This document shows, piece after piece, positions 57,576 to 64,000 of a stretch of DNA of 64,000 nt (positions are counted from its first letter, which is position 1; the number at the start of each line of letters is the position of its first letter). The notes under the pieces were generated by a model. It saw nothing but the letters and a program-made list of their open reading frames with translations. It made no database searches and was not told the DNA's origin. The translations under genes and the position numbers were made by a program. Location: assembly GCF_013179805.1 (NCBI RefSeq), contig NZ_SRRZ01000002.1:47537-111536 (forward strand), in the 5' to 3' direction. The stretch is from Microcoleus asticus IPMA8. Lineage in GTDB: Bacteria > Cyanobacteriota > Cyanobacteriia > Cyanobacteriales > Microcoleaceae.

Positions 57576-60386
57576 ATGATAAAAGCACCTTGCCTCTTGG
57601 TAAAAAAAGTGTTCAAGCTCCATAACATCGACTTGTATCAGCTTCTTGGCTCTGATCCAGAGGTTTGCTTGGACAATTTGGTCGGTTTGGCAGCCCATAT
57701 CAGCCGAACTCCTATTGCTTTCTTGAGCTTGATTGACGGTAACCGCCACTGGTTGAAGTCGCAGTTAGGTTTCGATCGAACTTTGGCCGATAGTTACCTG
57801 AATTTTTGCGCTCGCGCGCTAGACCGCACTCCCGAAGAGTTCGCCGTCGGCTCAAACTCAAACTCGGAATTTGACCGGGCAATTCCCCTGCAAAAACCGC
57901 CAGTTGCTCCCGAATCTGCGATCGAACCCCCTGCAAATTCCTTTAAGGAACCGCCCGCCGCCATTGTCCGAGACGCTTCCACAGACGTGGGATTTGCCGA
58001 GCATCCGCTGACCGTTTCCTACCCCTTCGTGAAATTTTACGCCGGAATCCCAGTCGTAACCTCAGATGGGCAGATGCTGGGAGTGCTATCCGTCATGGAC
58101 TCCGTGCCGAGACACTTGACAAAAGAAACCATAGAAGCTATTAAAGCTTTGAGTCGGCAAGTTGCGAGTTTGGTGGAGCTGCGCTGGCAATTAGTCAAAG
58201 CCCAGAAACAGTTGCCAGAAGTAGAAGATATCACCTCTGAGAGCCAGCAAATCTCGCAGTTAGTTCGTCGTGGCTCGAACCGATCCAGGTTCTGTGCGGT
58301 ACAGACGCCACAGAGCGGCACCAGAATATACCGAACAAAAAAGCTCCCGACGCTCGGAAGAACCGCCAAATCTCAATATTTGTGGGAAACTTCAGCAGGC
58401 ATCGGGCGCTATCCTGATACCAAAAAAATCCGAGAAATCGTTGCCCGATCGCGGGGCAGCTCCCAGGGCCAACTAAGGGCAGCCTCGCTACAAGATCCAT
58501 CGCGCTTGGGAGCCCTGCAAGCTAAAGTAGGTGCAGTCCTCGGACAAGGCGGGAAACTATCAGCCATCCTCAACCGCTGCACCGAGGCAATGGTAGAGTA
58601 CCTCGACGCCACAGCGGCGAGCATCTGGACGTTCAACCCGCAGACTGAGCGGTTAGAATTGCAGGCTAATTCAGGACTCAGCAGCGAAGAGTGGGCAGGG
58701 GATAGAGAAGATTGGGTGCGAGCAGAACCGGGAAAACTCCAAACGGCTCCTGTGTGCCTACTGTCGAACCCGTCTCTCTGCGCCATTGCCTATCCGCTGA
58801 TTGTCGAAGAGCGGCTGGTGGGAGTGATGCTTCTGTGCAGTAGCGCTTTGGCAAGCGACGGAGCGCTAGAAGTTCTGGGCTGCGTGGCTAACGCCATCGC
58901 CGTGGCGATCGATCGCCACGCCGCCCGAGAAGAATTGTTGAGCCACCGCGAAGGCCTGCTGTTCGGCCTCGCCAGCCAGATGCGGAATTCCCTCGACCTC
59001 GACAAAATTTTAGATACGGCTGTCAACGAAATTCGCAGCTTGTTGCAGGTTGACCAGTGCTACTTTTTGTGGTACTCAATCTCGCGAGACGGGGAGCCAA
59101 GCTTTGCGATCACCCACGAGGCGGCAAATCCCGAACTCAAAGAGCGGCTCACAGAATACCCGATCGAACAAGTAACGCTGCTGGCTGAGAAAATTAGCCA
59201 CCGCCAAACGCTGCGGATTGGCGACGCGGCAACAGCACTCTGCATAGAACCGCCCACGCGAGTTTTTTTGACCAGTCTCGGGATTGTTTCTAACCTGCTG
59301 CTGCCGCTCAAGACTCGCTCCGGTCAAATGGGTGCTGTAGTTTGCAACCATTACAGCAGCAGCCGTTCATGGGCGACGAGCGAAGTGGAATTGCTGCAAG
59401 CGGTGGTGGATCAACTGGCGATCGCGATCGACCAAGCCGAACTTTACGCCCAAACCCGGGCGGCCGCCTTAGCCGCTCAAACTCAAGCCCGCCAACTGAC
59501 GGAAACATTGCAGAGTTTGCAGCAGAAAGAAGCTCAGCTCATCCAAAACGAAAAAATGTCCTCTCTCGGTCAAATGGTCGCCGGCGTCGCCCACGAAATT
59601 AACAATCCGGTTAATTTTATTTACGGCAACTTGACTTATTGCAAGCAGTACATGAAAAATCTGCTGGATTTGCTGCACTTGTATCAAAAGCACTACCCCG
59701 AGCCTTGCCACGAAATTCTCCACAAAAACGAAGAAATCGATGTTGATTTCATAGTTCCGGATTTGCTGAAAATTCTGTCTTCAATAGAGATAGGAACCGA
59801 ACGCATCAGCAAAATAGTCCTGTCTCTGCGGAACTTCGCGCGCCTTGACGAAGCCGAGATGAAGCCGGTGGACATTCACGAAGGGATTGACAGCACGCTG
59901 CTGATTTTGCAGAGCCGCTTGAAGTCAAACGAGCTAATACCGGGAATTGAGGTAATTAAAGACTACGGCGACTTCCCGAAGGTAGAGTGCTATCCCGGAC
60001 AGCTCAACCAAGTATTTATGAATATTTTGGGGAATGCGATCGACTCTTTGGAAAATCAGCCCGCACCCAAGACGATCAAAATCTCGACTGCGTTGGTGGA
60101 TCGAGACTCGGAGGCTGGTGAGTCAGGAAAGCCGATCGGTCAAGTTGTGGTGATTCGGATTCAAGACAGCGGGCCGGGATTGGTCGAAAAAGCTAAATGC
60201 CACTTGTTTGACCCTTTCTTTACCACTAAACCTGTGGGCAAGGGTACAGGGCTCGGCTTGTCTATCAGCTACCAGATTGTGGTGGAAAAACACGGAGGCA
60301 GCTTGAAGTGTATCTCGGAACCTGGACAGGGAGCGGAGTTCTGGATTGAAATCCCGGTAGCTCGCCCCCCTAAGATCAAAGAATAA
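57576..60386 (+). CDS. Multi-GAF sensor histidine kinase
   Basis: A 936-residue cytosolic kinase. GAF-like domain 1 (about 20-200) has a 45-residue Pro/Ala-rich insert in its loop. A charged linker follows, then GAF domains 2 and 3 (about 300-460 and 480-630), a short coiled coil, HisKA with His673 (AGVAHEINNPVNFIY), and HATPase motifs NAIDSLEN, DSGPGL and GKGTGLGLSISYQ. The transmitter is closely similar to that of the 1892-residue kinase at 4944-10622. The first ATG at 57576 was used. A TTG at 57516 is also in frame. No response regulator follows. Confidence 0.9.
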   Translation: MIKAPCLLVKKVFKLHNIDLYQLLGSDPEVCLDNLVGLAAHISRTPIAFLSLIDGNRHWLKSQLGFDRTLADSYLNFCARALDRTPEEFAVGSNSNSEFDRAIPLQKPPVAPESAIEPPANSFKEPPAAIVRDASTDVGFAEHPLTVSYPFVKFYAGIPVVTSDGQMLGVLSVMDSVPRHLTKETIEAIKALSRQVASLVELRWQLVKAQKQLPEVEDITSESQQISQLVRRGSNRSRFCAVQTPQSGTRIYRTKKLPTLGRTAKSQYLWETSAGIGRYPDTKKIREIVARSRGSSQGQLRAASLQDPSRLGALQAKVGAVLGQGGKLSAILNRCTEAMVEYLDATAASIWTFNPQTERLELQANSGLSSEEWAGDREDWVRAEPGKLQTAPVCLLSNPSLCAIAYPLIVEERLVGVMLLCSSALASDGALEVLGCVANAIAVAIDRHAAREELLSHREGLLFGLASQMRNSLDLDKILDTAVNEIRSLLQVDQCYFLWYSISRDGEPSFAITHEAANPELKERLTEYPIEQVTLLAEKISHRQTLRIGDAATALCIEPPTRVFLTSLGIVSNLLLPLKTRSGQMGAVVCNHYSSSRSWATSEVELLQAVVDQLAIAIDQAELYAQTRAAALAAQTQARQLTETLQSLQQKEAQLIQNEKMSSLGQMVAGVAHEINNPVNFIYGNLTYCKQYMKNLLDLLHLYQKHYPEPCHEILHKNEEIDVDFIVPDLLKILSSIEIGTERISKIVLSLRNFARLDEAEMKPVDIHEGIDSTLLILQSRLKSNELIPGIEVIKDYGDFPKVECYPGQLNQVFMNILGNAIDSLENQPAPKTIKISTALVDRDSEAGESGKPIGQVVVIRIQDSGPGLVEKAKCHLFDPFFTTKPVGKGTGLGLSISYQIVVEKHGGSLKCISEPGQGAEFWIEIPVARPPKIKE

Positions 60387-60439
60387 ACCTGCAGGCGATC
60401 CGTTTCAAAAACATTTTTTAAATTTTATTGTCAAAATGC

Positions 60440-60470
60440 TTGACAGATTGCTGTGTTAGAATGTTAAGAT
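60440..60470 (+). promoter_or_regulatory. Predicted promoter of tRNA-Gln
   Basis: TTGACA (60440-60445) and TAAGAT (60465-60470) with 19 nt between, 17 nt before the tRNA. Confidence 0.45.
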
Positions 60471-60487
60471 AGTGAAGGTTAAGACGT

Positions 60488-60559
60488 TGGGGCGTCGCCA
60501 AGTGGTAAGGCAGCGGGTTTTGGTCCCGCCATTCAGAGGTTCGAATCCTTTCGCCCCAG
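60488..60559 (+). tRNA. trnQ: tRNA-Gln (TTG)
   Basis: A 72-nt cloverleaf. Acceptor TGGGGCG pairs with CGCCCCA plus G. The anticodon stem is GCGGG/CCCGC with loop TTTTGGT, giving TTG at 60520-60522. The T-arm is AGAGGTTCGAATCCTTT. The CCA is not encoded. Confidence 0.96.
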
Positions 60560-61100
60560 TTAAATTGTGTCCGGTAAATCAATTATTTAACTGATTGTTG
60601 ATAGTCAGCGCTTGGCTGACCAGAGAAAAACCACTTTCTAACTACAAACCTAATTAAGACTTGCTGACAGGATATAAGAAACCGGGGTTTCTTGCTGCGG
60701 GTTTTGCCTAAAAGCGTAGATTTGTGGTCAAGAAATTGGTTTCTTTGGTCGGGAGTGCCGATTTTTCGCAGAAACCGTTGTTTGTGCGTAATATCACTTC
60801 TGACTGCACCGGAATTGTATAGCAGAAGGAAGAAGGAAGAAGGAAGAAGGAAGAAGCAATAAAATCAATCGTTTCAGCCATTAACAACGTCCTAACCGTC
60901 TTGGCGGTTGCTATAAAATCGAGTCAACATTCAACACTCATATCAAATCCGGTTGCATTGGAATGATTAAACCGCTCTTGACGCCGAGAAAACAGAGGAA
61001 GAGAACAGAGAGACGAATAATTCCGATACTACCGGATTGGATATCAACCATCCTTCAGTTTTTCGACTAACAGTCAACAGTCAACCCGCCCTATTCGATC
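60560..61100. other. Spacer with GGTTTCT-type arms and a GAAGGAA array
   Basis: Contains GAAACCGGGGTTTCT (about 60680) and several GGTTTCT motifs between 60670 and 60780 like those of the operon hairpin at 47332. The GAAGGAA heptamer array at 60825 follows. Confidence 0.5.
60825..60859. repeat. GAAGGAA heptamer array (four perfect units plus one variant)
   Basis: A perfect tandem GAAGGAA run followed by GAAGCAA, downstream of the tRNA-Gln gene. Confidence 0.88.
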
Positions 61101-62372
61101 TCACGGCAAAATGCTGGGGCCGCGAGCGTTTAGCCGATCGAAAACGTATCGAGAAATTGCTGGAAATGCTGTTTCGTCCTTGGCATAAGCCGGAGCGTCT
61201 GCGAAAACGACTAAGATATAAATCGCGCGATCGTCTAAAGTTCTGACAAATGCCGCTTCGCTGCGGGATTTGGAAGTATAGCCCACTTTAGAACCAAAAT
61301 AAATATTAGTTGGTAAAGATTCGCCGAGAAATCCTTGTATCGAGTTGCTAGGGTCATTTTTCCAGGCCTTGGGGTCTAAGTCTCTAGTCAGCAAGTAAGC
61401 CATTTTGCGGCTGGCGACGCTAGAAACCGCTTGTCTAGTATAGATTTCATATATTAATCTGGCGGCTTGGTCGGTAGTTACTTGATTGCGAATCGGCTGA
61501 GAAGCATCGCCCCGCAATTGCAAGTCGCGACCGATTGGCCCTTCTTGTCTTAAATAGTATATGGGATAATTTTTGGTGCTTATACGAATATCATTGTAGC
61601 CTGCTGACTGGAAAAATGTGTTAATTTGAGTGCGCTTTTTCAGCCAGGTTTGCAACTCTTCTCCTGCCAGCCGTCCGCCGGATTTTGTATCGGTGATTTT
61701 GTCTAAAAGCTTGCTGGCAGCATCGTTGTTGGAGACGCGAATCATTTGTTCTAGGTCGTCTTTAAAGGCAGATTCTCTTTGGGTAATTAGGCCTTTTTCT
61801 ATGGCTGAGTAAAAGGCTGCCATCCAAAATAACTTGGCAACGCTAGCGGGAAATCTGAGAGCTTGATTTTGATATCCGGCGAAGGTGTGAGTTTTGGAAT
61901 TACTGACATCCATTAAGGTAATTGATAGCTGTTCTGCGGGCAGCCCTTTGCTGGTCGCAATGTTCACAGCTTCATCAACAATCCCTTGCAATTCTTGAGA
62001 GTAAACTGGACTGGGAGGTGTTTTGATATTGTAGCTGAAGATAGGCTCGCTTTGACGATCGGCTAAATTTTCCGATGTTTGAATTGTCGGTGGCGATAGT
62101 GGTTCTTGAGGCGAGATGACCTGTTGAGGCAAAATGACTGGCGGTTCAGGGGGACGGCGAATTCTGAACGGTATTGTGATAATCCAACCGATCGCGATGA
62201 CCCCAGCAATTAAGCACAGGATGTTACGGTATTTTAAGCGAGAAAATTTCGTCCTGACTCGGCGACGGGATTGGACAGGACGCTGGCTGCTTTGGCGTCG
62301 CGACCCGATTGGGCTCACGGGATGGATTGGGCGTCGGGGTTGGATTGGGCGGCGTCGGCGTTCTACTTGCAT
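61101..62372 (-). CDS. Membrane-anchored serine hydrolase, class A beta-lactamase-like
   Basis: A 423-residue protein. An Arg/Pro-rich cytoplasmic N-terminus (about 1-48) precedes one helix (about 50-68, ILCLIAGVIAIGWIITIPF) and a Pro-rich linker. The periplasmic hydrolase domain has SxxK Ser177-Val-Ala-Lys180 (PASVAKLFWMAAFYSAIEKG), VSNNDAAS, and SKVGYTSKSRSEAAFV as the KTG-like motif. It is a paralogue of the protein at 35441, which has no anchor. It diverges from a DUF1460 amidase-like gene. Confidence 0.9.
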   Translation of the reverse strand: MQVERRRRPIQPRRPIHPVSPIGSRRQSSQRPVQSRRRVRTKFSRLKYRNILCLIAGVIAIGWIITIPFRIRRPPEPPVILPQQVISPQEPLSPPTIQTSENLADRQSEPIFSYNIKTPPSPVYSQELQGIVDEAVNIATSKGLPAEQLSITLMDVSNSKTHTFAGYQNQALRFPASVAKLFWMAAFYSAIEKGLITQRESAFKDDLEQMIRVSNNDAASKLLDKITDTKSGGRLAGEELQTWLKKRTQINTFFQSAGYNDIRISTKNYPIYYLRQEGPIGRDLQLRGDASQPIRNQVTTDQAARLIYEIYTRQAVSSVASRKMAYLLTRDLDPKAWKNDPSNSIQGFLGESLPTNIYFGSKVGYTSKSRSEAAFVRTLDDRAIYILVVFADAPAYAKDETAFPAISRYVFDRLNARGPSILP

Positions 62373-62551
62373 TACAGTTTTGTGGTATCAGACTCGCACG
62401 ATCAGTTTATAATAGGGCGGCGTCTAAATGACAAGTGTGTCGATCGAGTCCGCTGTTGCCAATTTTATCTGTCTGCTAGGCTGATTTATAGTTCTAATAA
62501 TTGTAAAAATTTCAGGATAGCACTCAGTGGAAGCAAAATCCTTTGAAAAAC

Positions 62552-63658
62552 ATGAGAAATTTTTGGAGTCTGGCTGTTTTAGGATTTGCGATCGCCTGCG
62601 TGAATAATTTTTTGATACCTAATGTTTGGGCATTTCAGTCTCAAGCTGCCGGGGGATATGTTGTCTCGCGACAAACAGAACGACAGGGCGCGGATGTAGT
62701 GTCAGAATTGACAGGAGAAAGCGAAAATCGGGAACTGACAAACAACCAAACTGTTTCCAGTTTCCCGAGTATATTTTGGGACTTCAAGAATTTACCTGAA
62801 ATTTCCTATTCCCAATTGCTGGAAGTGCTGGCGAGACGACCTGACTCCAATAATACGAAAAGAGAAACTGCTGCACAACCCGAAGACATAGCACGTTTTG
62901 AAAAGGTTGTACAGTATGCAAAACGACAAAATTTGCACGATCGACCGATCGGAGAAATCGTTCAGGCGATCGCGGATAATTTCCTAGGAAAGCCCTACGC
63001 CGAGGGTTTGCTGGACAAATCCGGCGAAGAAAAGTTGATTGTAACGTTGAATAAATTTGATTGCGTTTTGTTTGTAGAAACCGTTTTGGCGATCGCCAGG
63101 GGCGTAGCAGTACAAGATTACGACTATCAAAATTTTGTCAATCGCATAGAAGAACAGCGGTATTTAAACGGTAAAATCAACGGTTATTGCAGCAGATTGC
63201 ATTATTTTTCCGAATGGATTAACGACAATCAAAAACGGCAAACAGTGGAAAATATCACCGCTGAATTAGGCGGAGTGCCCATGAATAAAACACTAAATTT
63301 TATGAGCCAGCACCGCAGCAGTTACCCGCAAATGGTCAAAGACGAAGCAACTTATCAGTGCATTGTCAGCCAAGAAGCAGACTTAGCCAAAACGACTGTT
63401 AATTACATCCCGACAAATCGGATAAAAAGTGTTTATTCTCAGTTAAAACCGGGGGATATTGTAGCGGTAGCGACGGAGGTTAAAGGATTGGATGTCACCC
63501 ACACGGGTTTAGTCTACCGCAATGCTGACGGCAATATGGGTTTAATTCACGCTTCGCCGGCTGGGGAGGTGACAGTTGCTTACGACTTGCAGAGATATAT
63601 TAGGAGAGGCGAAAGTGCGATCGGCATTGTAGTCGCTAGGGCGAAAACACCTCATTAA
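62552..63658 (+). CDS. DUF1460 N-acetylmuramoyl-L-alanine amidase-like secreted protein
   Basis: A 368-residue protein with a signal peptide (RNFWSLAVLGFAIACVNNFL to about residue 28) and a C-terminal DUF1460-type domain. NKFDCVLFVETVLAI shows the proposed catalytic Cys. THTGLVYRNADGNMGLIHAS shows the His. QAIADNFLGKPYAEGLLDKSG lies before it. The domain is NlpC/P60-related and thought to act on peptidoglycan, though the activity has not been proven for this protein. ATG 62552 was preferred over a TTG at 62543. Confidence 0.87.
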   Translation: MRNFWSLAVLGFAIACVNNFLIPNVWAFQSQAAGGYVVSRQTERQGADVVSELTGESENRELTNNQTVSSFPSIFWDFKNLPEISYSQLLEVLARRPDSNNTKRETAAQPEDIARFEKVVQYAKRQNLHDRPIGEIVQAIADNFLGKPYAEGLLDKSGEEKLIVTLNKFDCVLFVETVLAIARGVAVQDYDYQNFVNRIEEQRYLNGKINGYCSRLHYFSEWINDNQKRQTVENITAELGGVPMNKTLNFMSQHRSSYPQMVKDEATYQCIVSQEADLAKTTVNYIPTNRIKSVYSQLKPGDIVAVATEVKGLDVTHTGLVYRNADGNMGLIHASPAGEVTVAYDLQRYIRRGESAIGIVVARAKTPH

Positions 63659-63721
63659 CCCTCTTTTGTCACTCTCGTGGTAGTATAATCCGTGACACAC
63701 CCCAAAAGCATTGCCAGTCCT

Positions 63722-63871
63722 ATGGTAGAGCCTCGTCAACCACTACCCACAGTCAAATTTATAGATGAATACTGTCAAATTTACCAAAACATATTTCCAG
63801 AAGTTAGGAGCTTTGAAGCTTTTAAGTACTTACATGTCCGTATGATATCGGACATAAAACGGCTCTCCTGA
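63722..63871 (+). pseudogene. IS701-family transposase fragment (N-terminal 49 codons)
   Basis: ATG 63722 opens VEPRQPLPTVKFIDEYCQIY and SFEAFKYLHVRMISDIKR, the usual start of IS701-family transposases. A TGA follows at 63869, and the typical continuation after the KRK segment is missing. It is not intact. Confidence 0.75.
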
Positions 63872-63909
63872 GTTTATGGTGATATTTTTATCTAATTAGA
63901 GAAGCAAGC

Positions 63910-63967
63910 TATAGCGTTTCTCAGAAAGATGAGGTACAATAACAGCAGTGAGTAAACCAATTCCTCA
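63910..63967. repeat. Dispersed repeat, copy 2 (related copy at 10943)
   Basis: Aligns to 10943-11000: TATAGCG, ATGAGGTACAATAAC and GAGTAAACCAATT are shared. The region 63872-64000 shows no other feature. Confidence 0.55.
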
Positions 63968-64000
63968 TATCGGATAATGTAACTTGATTGAAGGCAAACT

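Overview
The window looks like a chromosomal piece of a filamentous, non-marine cyanobacterium of the Oscillatoria/Microcoleus/Planktothrix type. This rests on the very frequent HIP1 octamer GCGATCGC and its relatives, on cyanobacteria-specific genes (rpaB, ldpA, a CCB2/CCB4-type cytochrome b6f assembly factor, cyanoexosortase B with HpsJ, an HstK-type trifunctional kinase, a Ycf45-like ATPase) and on heptanucleotide tandem repeats in many intergenic spaces. The species is inferred, not proven.

Layout. 1-4.9 kb: edge of a non-ribosomal peptide cluster. The start of an NRPS that opens with an adenylation domain diverges from an overlapping operon of leucine-pathway paralogues (LeuA-like, LeuB-like and a fused LeuD-LeuC protein). 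This arrangement matches the hphA-hphB-hphCD genes that make homophenylalanine/homotyrosine for anabaenopeptin-type peptides. 4.9-10.6 kb: one 1892-residue Ser/Thr kinase-ATPase-GAF-histidine kinase. 10.6-15.4 kb: an accessory stretch with an IS1-type relic, a TIGR02588/TIGR02587 pair, a MazF-type toxin-antitoxin pair, a WD40 protein, a frameshifted DUF4258/DUF2283 pair and a Phd antitoxin whose VapC-like partner survives only as 22 codons. 15.4-22.6 kb: radA, rpaB, a CCB-type assembly factor, cyanoexosortase B with its associated protein and HpsJ, and rmlB. 22.9-32.5 kb: envelope and housekeeping genes (secreted proteins, an SLH protein, a peptidoglycan-binding/beta-propeller protein, alanine racemase, MscS, patatin). 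32.7 kb: tRNA-Ser(GCT). 33-35.4 kb: azoreductase and zinc alcohol dehydrogenase sharing a 58-bp upstream element, then a MITE. 35.4-45.3 kb: serine hydrolase/NlpC-P60 divergent pair, glycosyltransferase, cysteine desulfurase, a DUF1537 kinase, ldpA and a Ycf45-like R3H ATPase. 45.6-56.8 kb: a complete chemosensory operon (CheR-TPR, double CheW, two receptors, CheA-REC, CheB) with a convergent CheY-like gene. 57.5-64 kb: a GAF histidine kinase, tRNA-Gln(TTG), a second serine hydrolase/amidase divergent pair and an IS701-type transposase fragment.

How it works together. Four themes stand out: supply of an unusual amino acid to an NRPS; polysaccharide and envelope sorting together with peptidoglycan turnover; a Wsp-like chemosensory array with two orphan histidine kinases carrying almost the same transmitter; and a decaying toxin-antitoxin island. 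The most unusual non-coding signals are the conserved 58-bp element upstream of two redox genes, and the heptamer arrays that run into start and stop codons. No rRNA, CRISPR array, intact insertion sequence or prophage was seen.
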